Below the pieces are notes generated by a model. The model was not told the DNA's origin, made no database searches, and saw only the letters and a list, made by a program, of their open reading frames with translations. This document shows positions 1-11,285 of a stretch of 64,000 nt of DNA, one piece after another (the first letter of the stretch is position 1; the number at the start of each line of letters is the position of its first letter). Source of the DNA: Cudoniella acicularis (taxonomy: Eukaryota > Ascomycota > Leotiomycetes > Helotiales > Helotiaceae); the NCBI GenBank assembly GCA_013054445.1, contig JAAMPI010000016.1, forward strand, positions 1-64,000, given 5' to 3'. Position numbers and translations under genes: made by a program.

Positions 1-676
1 GTGGGTTTGCTTTGAAGCTTATATGAGTTTTGAGGGCTGGTGGCTGGTCTCGGTCAATCTGGTATACAATACCTCATTTCTGGAATATGTGGTAGGAGAT
101 GGATGAGATGTACTCATCATAGGCGCTTATGATGCTACAAGGCATAGGCCTAGTTAGCAAAGATTCACTATTTGAGCGATCTGAAATAGGCAAGTCTTAA
201 GTCTCATACAACGATGCACAACATCAAGCAAGATTTGCTAATCAATAATACTCTTCTCATTGATTGAAAGCGGTTGCATAACCGCGAACGACTAACTACT
301 AACAGGTATTGGCCTCTTCCTTTGTAACCCCTAATAAGCCTATCCATGCATGCAGAAACCCCCTATTCCTTCCATCCCATTCCTTAACCATGCTCCTTCC
401 AATGATACTCGGATGATCCTCCCACAAACTCCACCGCTATGCCCATAATGCCCTCCCCGCCTTGAGAAATTCTCTAATGACAAGTGCCGCCGTCCTTTTA
501 TCTATACATCCCAGCCGTTGGGTCACGTATCCTATAAACCTTCCTGTATGCTCTGATAGTGCAGTCTAGCCGTGCTACCTAATGTTAACACCCCAAAAAG
601 GAGAAGCAATCTTTCATATCGTAACAATACCAATAGTCGAGTGATCCCTAGAAAACATACACAATGTGTCTCTGGT
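1..676. other. Intergenic, no gene seen
   Basis: I see no convincing open frame, RNA gene or repeat here. It lies downstream of the minus-strand gene ending at 677, so part of it is probably that gene's 3' untranslated region. Confidence 0.5.
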
Positions 677-1942
677 CTATGTAGGGCCTGCACCAGAAGT
701 TAAACCAGCATTTTCACTTGATTTTTCTTCATTCAAACGCCTGTTGAGCTCACGTTGGCGCCGAATAAGTTCAGGTGCAGATATGGGGGTTCCCTGTGTC
801 TCCATTGAAAGGGTTCCGGTTCTGCAATTTGTTGCTGACTTGGAACTAAAGCCAGGGGTTGAGCCGCCCTTGACATCTCCCTTTTCTTCCTTTGAAGGTG
901 TGGTGAATTCAAATTGACCTTGAATAACTTCCATTGTAGACTCAGGATTTCCGTATGTACTTGGACGGCCCGAGTCGAGTCTTCGACCTGTAACTAGTTT
1001 AGGTAAAGGGCTTGAATTTGGATCATTTCCCCACGGATTTGTCTCCATCGCACGTGATCTTGGACCTTTGACCGGCTTAGGGCTGGGGCTTGAATTTGAA
1101 AAGCTTGGCTGGGAATTTGCTTCTGACAAACCCGGTCTTCGATTTGTATCCGGCTTAAAATTGGGGCTTGACGTTTGAACAGTTCCCCATGGGTTTGTCG
1201 CAGTCGAACCTGGTCTTCGATTTGTAATCAGCTTAGGCTTAGGGGTTGCCTTTGGAAGACTTGGCCATTGACTTGGGTCCGTTGTTGACCTTGGATCTTT
1301 GGCTAGCGCAGAATTTGAGCTTGAACCACCCCATGGATTTGTATCCGTCCTCGCAACAATCCGTTTCGCGTTTCTATGTGGTTCAACTCGAGGGACTGGA
1401 TTGTCCCATGGGTTTGTGGACAATCTTTGACTCGAATTTTCCTCGCTGCCTGGAAGCGGATCGGGTCTTCTCCTACTTGGAAGTAGGTCCCTCATAGGAT
1501 TTTTGGCTGCTTTTGGGACAGCGTCAACAAGTACTTCGACGTGGTCTCTCAGTCTCATGTCAATTGGTATTGTTGCCGAGTAGATTGCCTGTTCAGCCAC
1601 TACTTGAGAAACTCCCTGCTCCTCCGGAAAGTCCGACGAAATCGCGATATAGGATTTCATATTGGTATCAGAACGAATAAACGTAGACTGTAGGTTATCG
1701 CCATCTCTCCCATCTCTTTCGGGTACAAAAGCCTGACTTACTGCCTCTTTGGCTTTATCAAGACAGCCGCGAGCCCACATGAGGATATTGTAAGCCTTCA
1801 TATCAGGTGAAGTATCGGGATTGATGATTGTTTCGGATATATGGGGGGACGGTGTTCGCAGGGCCAGAAGAGTGTTTTCGATTTCCGATACAGGGGGGGA
1901 AAGGACTAAGCAGTGGAGACTTAGGTTGGTTTCCTGGGCCAT
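677..1942 (-). CDS. Unknown protein with NPWG-type tandem repeats
   Basis: Single open frame of 421 residues starting at the ATG at 1942; an in-frame TAG lies directly upstream. I do not recognise the family. Residues 1-150 look folded (hydrophobic and charged mix). From about 170 to 335 the protein is low complexity and made of imperfect units of about 26 residues, each with a basic RRPG-like stretch, often TNPWG, and an SSP..KP tail. TNPW occurs near residues 176, 201, 249 and 301, so the spacing is close to multiples of 25-26; some units have lost the NPWG core. The C-terminus is polar with an RRQRELNRRLNEEK helix. The ATG lies only 68 bp after the RIB7 stop on the same strand. The function is unknown; NPW-type motifs could be short linear binding motifs, but that is inference. 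Confidence 0.6.
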   Translation of the reverse strand: MAQETNLSLHCLVLSPPVSEIENTLLALRTPSPHISETIINPDTSPDMKAYNILMWARGCLDKAKEAVSQAFVPERDGRDGDNLQSTFIRSDTNMKSYIAISSDFPEEQGVSQVVAEQAIYSATIPIDMRLRDHVEVLVDAVPKAAKNPMRDLLPSRRRPDPLPGSEENSSQRLSTNPWDNPVPRVEPHRNAKRIVARTDTNPWGGSSSNSALAKDPRSTTDPSQWPSLPKATPKPKLITNRRPGSTATNPWGTVQTSSPNFKPDTNRRPGLSEANSQPSFSNSSPSPKPVKGPRSRAMETNPWGNDPNSSPLPKLVTGRRLDSGRPSTYGNPESTMEVIQGQFEFTTPSKEEKGDVKGGSTPGFSSKSATNCRTGTLSMETQGTPISAPELIRRQRELNRRLNEEKSSENAGLTSGAGPT

Positions 1943-2010
1943 CTAGTGCACCTCGACTATGTGAATCTGAAGCCAAAATGTGAACATTCTGGTTATCAAA
2001 TCCACATATA

Positions 2011-3252
2011 TTACTTACGAAGTGTGCCATTTGGTAGTCCATTCATACCATTCCCATTAGTCAACCCTATGCCATTGGTGCCTCCATTAGAAACCCCGTT
2101 TAGGCCAGGTGGAAGTGCTATGCCAGTGCTTTGATCGTCGCTCTGGTCACTCGACCCATCGTGGTATCCATTGATTCCATTCAAAACTACCTCTCCGTAT
2201 GAGGAGCCGTTGCCATTCACCAGATTTTGTCGTTTTCGACGGTACGCCATTACAACATCCTTTCCATATGGTAGCCATTTGACATCCTCCAGGATAGCCT
2301 CATTCCTCTCTGTAACCGATCTGAAGGGAGAAACGACGACTCCGCCCGTGCCAAGGTAGGTTGGTGCAATGGTGACAATAAGGGAGTTAATGAACTTCTG
2401 ATTTCGTTCTCTCAACAAATCATTGATGACCGTTGCTCCACCCTCAATCATGACACTTCGAATGCCATGTTCGGCCAGCGCCGTCAAAATTGCTTCCCAT
2501 TCAACCCCATCTTGGGTTCTACTGTATTCTCCAGCCACCACACGATAACCACCGACATCTCTGCACCTGTCAATTCGAATATTATCTTCTTCCTGTTCCA
2601 ACTCGTCCTTCGGCTCCAAAAAAAGTGGAGTAGAGCTGATGAGCCATATTGGTCCTCTGCCCAAGCCCGCTTTTGCAACATCAAACAATCTCTTATTGAG
2701 GTCGTCCCTCCAAGTCTTGCTTGGATCCAAGATGATAGGCTTGGGTTGGTGTGCGAAGTCGACAAGTTGCAGTCCGTTGAAGCTGTTGTAGCCGAACCTA
2801 CAATTTAGTCCCGGATCGTCTGCTCTTGCCGTACCAATGCCAATTAAGATGGCGTCGTGTCGACTTCGCAGATAATGTGTCAATCCCTTGGTATCCGGTC
2901 CAGAGAGTGTGGTTCGTATGCCTGGAGAGAGTGAGATCTGGCTGTCGAGGGATTGTGCGTAGGTGAGGGTAACATGGGGCAATCTATCTTCTGGGTCGAG
3001 GGCGTTGAGATGTGCGCGATATGTGGTCCACGGCTCCTTGTCGAGATCTGGCTCGCCCTCTTGAAGGAAAGTTGCCCGCGGTGGCGGAAGGTAAGGCTCA
3101 AGCTCTATTTGCCGCTCCCGAGATAGGGTGGCGGGCCATTGTGGCTCGATGTCGCGAGGACGCGGATGCTGCCTGCAGTGAACCTCATGGGCCAGGTAGT
3201 GTGTGGCCGGGGGAGGAGGGCCTGGAGGGCCTGGAGGCGGGAGGCTGCCCAT
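2011..3252 (-). CDS. RIB7: Riboflavin biosynthesis reductase (RIB7)
   Basis: A RibD C-terminal-type reductase: NADPH-dependent reduction of 2,5-diamino-6-ribosylamino-4(3H)-pyrimidinone 5'-phosphate, an early step of fungal riboflavin synthesis, expected in the cytosol. Family hallmarks are TLTYAQSLDSQIS near residue 95, the substrate/NADPH region TLSGPDTKGLTHYLRSRHD at 115-133, IGIGTARADDPGLNCR just after it, and IEGGATVINDLL near 283. I chose the ATG at 3252 (413 residues, MGSLPPPGPP) because the longer open frame upstream is low quality and starts at a non-ATG codon. The last 70 residues are an Asn/Gly-rich tail not needed for catalysis. The stop overlaps a perfect GTAAGT donor, so an alternative C-terminus is possible (see findings). 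Confidence 0.9.
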   Translation of the reverse strand: MGSLPPPGPPGPPPPATHYLAHEVHCRQHPRPRDIEPQWPATLSRERQIELEPYLPPPRATFLQEGEPDLDKEPWTTYRAHLNALDPEDRLPHVTLTYAQSLDSQISLSPGIRTTLSGPDTKGLTHYLRSRHDAILIGIGTARADDPGLNCRFGYNSFNGLQLVDFAHQPKPIILDPSKTWRDDLNKRLFDVAKAGLGRGPIWLISSTPLFLEPKDELEQEEDNIRIDRCRDVGGYRVVAGEYSRTQDGVEWEAILTALAEHGIRSVMIEGGATVINDLLRERNQKFINSLIVTIAPTYLGTGGVVVSPFRSVTERNEAILEDVKWLPYGKDVVMAYRRKRQNLVNGNGSSYGEVVLNGINGYHDGSSDQSDDQSTGIALPPGLNGVSNGGTNGIGLTNGNGMNGLPNGTLRK

Positions 3253-5681
3253 GCTTGCTTCGATGCGGGTCGCTATTGTCGTGTCGTTTGATGTCGATGT
3301 CGATGCCGATATATCTATCAACGATATTTGTACCGTATGCGTATTGGAAGAGTTTCTCGAGGTGTTGATGGAGTGTTGTGTTGCGACATGTTTGCAGGAG
3401 CGGGAGCAAGAGGTGAAGTTTATTGAGTTGATCAACTCGGAAAGCGGGGCACGAGAAAGCGCTTTCCTTCCCCTCTTGTGCTCGGTTAGAACCCTGCACC
3501 AATACTTCGATCCTTCCACAACATCTCTAGCCTTGTGCTGACAGAAGCAGCGAATTAGGTAGCACAAAAGAGAGAGGGTACTTCCGTAATGGAATTAGTC
3601 TTGTTAATAAATCCCTAGATTTCCGATATTTTCGGGGATAAAAAGTGCTCTCGTCGCTTCCTGCACTTACCTAAGTGCCAGTGGGTGCTATAATTAGAGG
3701 AATTCTTGCATGTAAGCCACTTGGATCCCGGGAAAGCCCCATCAGCCAGGCCTAGATTTTTACAAAAGACATCGAAGCATTTATATAAGTTTTTCTTAGA
3801 AAAACATTTCACGCAATGTTTTTAAAATGTACTAAGAAGCAGCAATCCCTTTCCAAGAATACTCTTTTCGAATTTCTATGTTCATCGTAAGCACTGGACG
3901 GTAGCTACTGGTATGTAAACCAAACCATAATACAGAGTTGTTGAAATGTAACACAAGTCTAAAAAATGAACAAGAAAATCTAGATAATGAGATAACCACC
4001 TCCCTACCATGCTGCCATTGAGTGTTGAATCCGTTATACTGTATGCCGTTGACTAATCTACCGTATAACCCAAACTCCAAAACCAAGAAAGAGACCTCTT
4101 CTGCGCCTTGTAATTCTGCCAGTTTGTCCCATCTTGATTTTCGCCAACACCTCGCGCCAATGCATCATCCAATCACCCAAATTTGTGTCGAACTCCGTCC
4201 ATTGTCCCATCACAACATGTACCGCAACTCACCCAACCCTTTTTATTCCGCAACCACAATTATCCAAACACTCTCTCTGTTGCTCGTAGATAAAGTCTGT
4301 GGTTTGGTGAGGGTCGAAGCCCAGATGCCTCGCCTTGACAACATGCAAGACTGAAATAAGCCAGCAAAGGAAACACGATTGGGTTAAAATTCTTCAGCGT
4401 TCAAAGAAGTCCACAATGAAGAGTATCTTCGGTGAAAGAAGAACAGTATGGGTCAATGTATAGACAAGATTTTGAACTTTCAAGAATCCTCATCTCCAAT
4501 GAGGCCGACCTCTATGTCAAAATTTTGGCTGATTCTAAACATTACAAACAAGGAGTACTTGTAGACCAATCGTGAAAATCTTCCCCACTTCTACCAGGGA
4601 ACCGGTAGTGGAGTGATCGTAAGGCTGTGCCGTTGGAGCGCTCCGTAGGTGCCGATATCTCAATTTGCGCAAGCTGAATTTCCCATGGGGATGACTCTTC
4701 TTAAACTTATTACATTACAGATACAGATGTTGAAGCAACAGAAAGCTGAGCCAATGTGAAGGTGGCCCACACACATTGTGTATCTAGTGGCTTGCGTGGA
4801 ATGTTATTGGCAGTTGCTCCGTGGAGCTGAGAAAGCTTCTTCAGCCAAAAGAACAGGCTGTTTTCGACGGAGTAGCAATCATGTGGGAACAGTTGGTAAA
4901 AATATTAAATAGGCGTCAAGACTCGTCTCTCGAGGGAAAAGGATGTGTCCGAATACGTCCATACCTGCAGCTGCTATATTTCCGCCACTATGGATCGCGA
5001 TTGAATGCTAGTTCGGTGATTGCGTGTCGTGGTGCCACATGAAAAGGGGCTCCAACCCCTGACGATTAAAGATAGAAATCATCTTTCCGCGGTTATACAG
5101 CACAACACCGTTGCACCTGCTACCGGGCCGCTGCTGCCGCTTCAATGTATCACCTGTACCACCCCAACTCCTGGCGTCATGGGCATCGTAAAGTCGATGT
5201 CGATGCTGACATGTGCCGCAAAAGCCAGCGGAACAGCTTTAGTCGGCCAGTCAGCACCTTAATTGATTAATTAACGGGTGTCCACTGAATCCACTCTGCC
5301 CAGGGCCTCGCCAATCGAATTTGCCAAGGCACTGATGAGCCTGTTCCCGTCACTACTAGGCCTGAAGCAGAGCCCTTGCAGCGATCAGCACGTCCCTGGG
5401 CGGGCTCTACGGTCAAAAAAACGCGCCTCCCACCTCCACCTCTTCTACGAGAGCTCTGCTACTTTGTTGGAATTGTTCTCCACTAAATCCAGTTTCCCGC
5501 ACCTGTACATTCTGCATGTAGCCACGCGAAACATAGTTCGCAGATTCTTCAGAAGGCATGCGTTATTCCGTCTCCTCGCCAAGGAGAACAGAAGGGTCCG
5601 TTAAGGTCAAGGTCTCGCACATCCACGTCCACTCCCACTCCCACACCCACGCCCACGCGGAACCGAAATCAACATTGAACA
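3253..5681. other. Intergenic between RIB7 and GT90 genes
   Basis: About 2.4 kb with only short, overlapping, unconvincing frames. The last 60 bases before the GT90 start are rich in CCCAC repeats on the plus strand, a likely 5' leader or promoter feature of that gene. I see no RNA gene. Confidence 0.4.
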
Positions 5682-7696
5682 ATGTCTGGGAGAGACCCTC
5701 GACGGCGCTCGTCGTCGAATGCTTTCACACGCCTCACTCATGGTCACGCCTACAATCCCGACCATGAAGAGTCCAAGATCCCCTCTTTCAACACCATTTT
5801 GATGAGAACGCGGCGAAGGATGCGATCTAGACAATTTTTGGTGTTGATCGGCCTTCTAACGTTCGCCGGCTTCTCGCTGCTGTACTTGAGAAGTCCCCCT
5901 TTACCTACAACCTTCACATCACACACAAACTCAGCCCCAATTCCGCAGACGCCTAAACCCCCGTCTGAACAATTGCCCGTCCTTGACACCTCAGGAAACG
6001 AGCCACCTCAAATCGGGTCTGCACATCCAGTATGGCAACTCATAAAGAACGCCGAACAGGATTTCGAAAAGACGTTGACGCGGCAGTCGAAAACCTTGAA
6101 CGAAGCCGTTGAAGAATACCGAAGACGATATGGCATACCTCCGCCCCCCAATTTCGACAAGTGGTTCGAATTTGCGAAGAAGAGGGGTGTTCAATTGATT
6201 GATGAATATGATTCCATCCATCACTCGCTCACGCCGTTCTGGGGATTGAAACCTTCGACGATAAGGAAACGCGCCCAGGAGGCTTTGGGGTTTGATGCCA
6301 ACAATTTAATAGGGGTGTTGATACGGAAAGGGGAGGTAACAAAGATCGATGGTGGGAGGGAATGGCAGATGGTGGCCACAAAAGGCATGATGAAGGATTT
6401 CATAAAATATCTGCCCGATATGGATCTGTGCTTCAATATCCACGACGAGCCTCGAGTAATAGTGCCGCACGATGATCTGTCAAGATTGGTAAATATTGCC
6501 AAGGATGTGAAAATGCCAGCTGCCAGCGCTGTTGCAGCACCACGAAATTCATGGTCTCCAACGCATTCAGGCCTTGGTGATGGGTCACGCTTCGAAGATA
6601 TAAAGACAACTCGATTCAATGTATTTGCACACCAACCCATCTGGACACATTCAAAAATTTCATGTCCGCCAGATAGCCCTTCGCGATCTCTCGAAGATGA
6701 TCCGAAAGAAGATAACTTTAACAGCTACGCTGTGGGGGAATTGGGATTCGTTTACAACCAAACAGCTTTCTCAGATATCTGTCAATCACCATCTTTCGGC
6801 GAGACTTACGGGTTCTTTGATCGACCAAATGCCTTTAATATTGTTCAAGACCTATTTCCTGTCTTCTCTCAATCAAAAATATCTTCATACTCAGATATCC
6901 TATACCCCTCACCATGGTATTGGTTTGGCAAGGTGTCATACAACGAGTTGGAAGATAAGGAATGGAACACTAAAGAGGACAAAATATACTGGCGAGGTTC
7001 AACAACCGGAGGTTTCTCTCGAGACGGTGGCTGGAGGCGACAACATCGTCAACGCGTGGTACAGAAAGTAAATGCTGTAGACCAGGCCAAAATTCTCATC
7101 AACCGCGGTGAAACAGAGGCCCATGAAGACTGGCAAGTCAAACAAGTGCCCCGCAGCGACTTCCGAGAGATCTTTGACATCTACTTCTCCCACATCGGGC
7201 AATGTGACCCAGGGGACTGTGATGCCCAGAAAGAATTCTTCACCCTCAAAGACACCGCCAAGCAGGAAGATGCCTGGAAATACAAATATCTCCTTGATAT
7301 TGACGGCAACGCCTTTAGTGGACGCTTCTACGCTTTCCTCAAGAGCAAGAGTCTCGTATATAAACTTGCCATATTCCGAGAATGGCACGAAGAGTGGTTG
7401 AAGCCGTGGGTGCATTTCATACCTCTGAGTCTGAGGGGTGACGAATGGGTTGAAGCTGTGAGGTGGTTTGCAGGCGAGCCTATAGGCAAGAAAGAAGCGG
7501 AGAGGTTGGCTCTTCAGGGGAGGGAATGGGCGGGTAAGGTTTTGAGGAATGAGGATTTGGAGGTGTGGTTTTTTAGGTTGTTGTTGGAGTATGTTTTTTC
7601 CTACCCCCTCTCTATTTTCTCCTTCCTAACACGAATTCCAGATACGGCAGGCTCGTCGACGACGACAGGGAAATAATAGGGTATTCAGTGTCCTAA
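5682..7696 (+). CDS. GT90 family glycosyltransferase (CAP10 domain)
   Basis: Type II Golgi-type membrane protein: short basic cytosolic N-terminus, one membrane anchor at about residues 51-69, then a lumenal catalytic region. The C-terminal half matches the CAP10/GT90 family (Cryptococcus Cap10 and Cxt1 xylosyltransferase relatives): SDILYPSPWYW, IYWRGSTTGG near residue 434, then YKYLLDIDGNAFSGRFYAFLKS and KPWVHFIPL. These are sugar-nucleotide-dependent transferases, and the donor here is likely UDP-xylose by family analogy. The frame continues past a poor 3' end, so I infer a last intron at 7589-7641 (GTATGT...CCAG, branch-like CTAAC). The joined end reads LLLEYGRLVDDDRE, as expected for the family, and stops at 7694-7696. 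Predicted length is 653 residues. Confidence 0.85.
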
Positions 7697-8676
7697 ACTC
7701 GACACTGGGACATCAGCATTACATACCACCACACCACGACACTGCACATCGTGGCACCAACTGCAGCGGAAGCGTTTTTTATAACTTGCAATATTGTATA
7801 GTACGACAAATCACGGAAAGGACGGGACATATATGTATTTGCAAAGCATTATATGTATGTATGCGTTTGCCTCTCATGAAGATATGGGAATAGAGAGTTT
7901 AGGAGTTCTTAGAAAAGAGTTGAATTTCTGTTTTTAATTTTGTTTCAGCGAGCGAGCAAGCGAGTCAGTGGGATTTTATATATGAAATGGACGTATGGAT
8001 GGATGGATGGGTTTCAAGGGATAGGGGCGTGAGGGAAGGAAAGGGGAAGATATGAATATGAATATGGATATGAATATAGGTATCAGGTGAAATAGTGGGG
8101 AGACAGTAATGTGCTGGGCTGGGATACTTGTATGTATGGTCTAGTTAGCACATATATACCCTTTTTCGCTTTTTCTCTACACCTATATTTATACCTATTT
8201 CTATATATATAAGCTGACACTATTTCCACTTTCTGCGCTTTTTCAAAACAACCGAAAAGGGATACAACATGGTTTTACGTATACTGTCTGTCGCTGTTAT
8301 CAATCGCTCTTAGGTCTATTCAAAAAAAAGATTAGCTGTGCCAACTGCGCGACTGAGGAAAGGAATTAAGTTTACCGCTACAATAATTAAAACTTTTTTT
8401 TTGGCGGTCTATTTAAGCTTAAATAGGCAGGAGCATTGGCTGTACAGTCGAGTGGATTCGTCTACAGTAATAATAGCCGCTGTGCCACACAGTGCCTACC
8501 GCAGACCACACGCAGCTCAACCTGAAAGCAGCCTGCAGGGGGAAGATTTTGCATTTCATCTCAATCAACGTTCCTTGATAAGAGACTACTGTTATTGTTC
8601 TAGCAAAGCAACGTACGTTGTCAGTGCGTGAAAATCCTCCGGAAACGGGACATTCAATACAAAATCAAGGTTCAAG
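7697..8676. other. Intergenic with simple repeats
   Basis: AT-rich 3' flank of the GT90 gene. It contains a short GGAT tetranucleotide run around 7994-8010 and an ATGAATATG-like microsatellite around 8052-8085. No gene seen. Confidence 0.5.
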
Positions 8677-8952
8677 ATGTCGGACGCAGCGCACCCAAAG
8701 AGAGGCCTCAAACCACTCCTAGCTAAGTTTAACAAGCTAAATCTGAGCCAGGGGAAGAGAAAAAGTGATCTCGAGACTCGGCAACGGGGTGATGGGGAGA
8801 GCGCTGTTCCAGTCCAGACGACCCCTCAGCATTCTCTCACTACCTCCTTTATCTTACTTGGCATGTACATGTGGCATTGTAACGAAGCCATGTCGATTAT
8901 GCTCGTTAGGAAAGACAGATTTATTCCGAGCCCAGTGCTAGGCCAGAATTAG
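8677..8952 (+). CDS. Possible small hypothetical protein
   Basis: ATG-started frame of 91 residues. The first 45 residues are basic and hydrophilic (MSDAAHPKRGLKPLLAKFNK); the rest is less regular and could be read-through into an intron. No family is recognised and no splice structure could be settled. It could equally be a chance frame. Confidence 0.2.
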   Translation: MSDAAHPKRGLKPLLAKFNKLNLSQGKRKSDLETRQRGDGESAVPVQTTPQHSLTTSFILLGMYMWHCNEAMSIMLVRKDRFIPSPVLGQN

Positions 8953-9123
8953 GAGCAAGTGTCCAGTCCGGCCGCTGGTTTGGATTAAGAAGTGGTGTCT
9001 GGTCCAAATATCCTTGAAATATCGTGGGTATAGTCTAAATGTAGAGTGAGTACGAGAGGAAGATCAAACCTACCTTCTCAACTTTATTCGAAATAGGCCA
9101 TTTTGAAATCCCGCTAGAACTGG

Positions 9124-9904
9124 TTAAGTGATTTTCTCGTCCCTTTTTCCATCTTCGTCAAGTAGGTTTTCCCAAGCCAATGAAGGTATAAAATTATCGT
9201 CCCCTTTCAATGATTTTGTGTGGAGATGGTAAACGTCAATGCCCTGCGTGGATAGAGTGGTAGTAGTGGAGTCTCCAAGACTGGGCCGTATGGCCATGCA
9301 TAATAGATGCATGTCTGACCTAGATTCTGGCATCTTTATTATCGGAATCCATTGACTGGAGATAGTGTTCTTGGTTCCAGTCAACACCATAAGTCGATAA
9401 TCGTCCCTGCTACACAAATTCTTCTCCACATCCTTTAGTATTTGATAGCGTCATTTAAGGATATCTTGGAAGGGTTCGAGTGTATGATGAACTGGAATTT
9501 GGTTTATAGTGCCCATAGTCGCGCGGGTTGAGGTGGACGGGGGTAGAGGACTTTCTTTGAGAGAATATGTCTTAATAGTGTGGGTGGTGGTAAGGAGACC
9601 GGTTCCCAACGACTCAGCTAGGGAGCGAGAGCAGAGGACGGTCATCTCTCTAGTACTCTCTCCGCTGCCCTAGTTCCAAAGACATTCATTGTTCGCTCCA
9701 CTCCCCTCCATCTCTGCCTCTCGGCCCTGACCCGCTCTTCCTACTCCTCTCTTCTTCCGACACCGCGCTCTTTGCAGGCGATAGATAAGATGATTGTAGC
9801 ATAGCAGAGAGGTAAATGGCTTCGAGAAGAGAATCTTCGTGGACCTCGAGATCTTCGTATTGGTACGGGAAATGAAGAGGAGTCAATAGTATCGCAGATG
9901 GCAA
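9124..9904 (-). pseudogene. Possible decayed protein-coding region
   Basis: Minus-strand frames here look protein-like but are interrupted. One frame runs from about 9645 down to 9124 with a single in-frame TGA at 9451-9453; the text on both sides (EPFQDILK, stop, RYQILKDVEKN) reads smoothly. Upstream, a frame ending at 9686 (about 10 kb down to 9686) contains HFPYQYEDLEVHEDSLLEA. It is in a different phase, which would need an intron or a frameshift. No family is recognised. This may be a dead gene, an unresolved spliced gene, or chance. Confidence 0.25.
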
Positions 9905-10653
9905 CGAAGAGCCCGTGACTTCTAGGGCTATCGCAGAAAAAGGGCTGCAGTAAAGAGAAATGTCGAGAGTCGTTGAAGGAAACCAGGACTTGTGGGCAAT
10001 TAGGGTGCTCCGAGCGAGGAAATTAAGGATAGTTCGTGTTCAACAGAGGTATCGCGCGTTCGCGAATCGGATGGGATGTATGGCCACTACAACTCCTTAC
10101 ATGACTCAAGAGCTATCGAATTCCGAGGGGACATAGGTAGTTCGCTGTGAGTGATGGAGTAAAGGAAAAGATTTGGGAATTTCGGGTCAGCTCTGTCGTC
10201 GAACTTAAAAGTGGAGCACAAATCGCATCATCCAATGAGAGTGCATCAAGCGAATAGAAGCATGGGCTTCGTGCAGTAAAAGGCACCGGGTCTGAACATG
10301 TCGACCTTCGATTTCTGTGGTTTCAGAAGAGGCGTGTGGTATCAGTACTTCAAGCTCTAAAGTGGATTGGCCTACATGTGAGTACATAAAGTGCGAGTTT
10401 TTGAGGAAATGAAAATTGGAAAAGGTCAGGATCTACGGATAGCAAATAGGAGTTCATGAGTGTAAATTGACTTTTGATGCAGAGCTATCTATTCTTCCAA
10501 AGAAGACCTCCAATTAGGCATTAAGCAAGAAATCGAAGTAGGGTATCAACAGCAAAATGCTCCGGATATTACTCCAAGCTCTGCCCAGGTAGGTACATCC
10601 TCATGAATTCTCCTTCCGCGTCACCCTTTTTTGATTTTTCGTCATAAATCCAT
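9905..10653. other. Downstream flank of RPS22, no clear gene
   Basis: Short frames occur on both strands (for example a 60-codon frame at 10205-10387 minus) without family features or ATG starts. I cannot support a gene. Confidence 0.4.
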
Positions 10654-11285
10654 CTAGTAGAAGAACCCAATAATCTTTCCCGCAACGTGCTTGCGTCTGG
10701 CCTCCTCGTGGTCCATGATACCGGCTGAGGTGGTGAGAACGATGTATCCGAATTGACGAGATGGCAACAACTTGACAACCCACTTCTCGAGATCGCCGAG
10801 GCGGACGTTGTATCTGGGTGAGATGACACCGGTCTTGTTGAGGCTGTAGATTGAATTAGTAGAGATTCGGGAGTTACAAGAACAAAGTGTGCTTACCGGC
10901 CGTTTAATTGGATGACAATCTTGCCAGAACGGTGGTCGTCAACCTCCTCGAATTCACCAATGTAACCTTCAGAAAATGTCAGTATGTTGCGAAAGATTAA
11001 ACGTGTAACGTCAGGAGAAAAATCAGAGAACGTGTAAGATCCTCGCATATAATATATCGGCAACTTAAAGGACTATGGTCGTGTTGAATTGAGACCGTCA
11101 TCTAGTTATCATGCCGAATGGAAATTGAAAAAGGAATCCACACTCAACATACCATGCTTCTGCATGACACTGAGGAACTTGACGATGACCTTGGAGCTGG
11201 GTCGGATGAGGACTTGTCGCTTTCCGGACTTCTCGGCGTTGTTGATGGCATTGAGCGCATCGTTGAGAACTGAAGTTTTGACCAT
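10654..11285 (-). CDS. RPS22: 40S ribosomal protein uS8 (RPS22/S15a)
   Basis: Small-subunit ribosomal protein uS8, exactly 130 residues as in other fungi. Three exons: 11285-11153 (starting [19 protein letters not shown]), 10966-10897 ([16 protein letters not shown]) and 10843-10654 ([20 protein letters not shown] to IIGFFY). Introns have GTATGT and GTAAGC donors and AG acceptors, and phases agree throughout. It is divergent from RPS12, whose start is 561 bp away, so the two ribosomal genes probably share a promoter region and are co-regulated. Confidence 0.95.
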
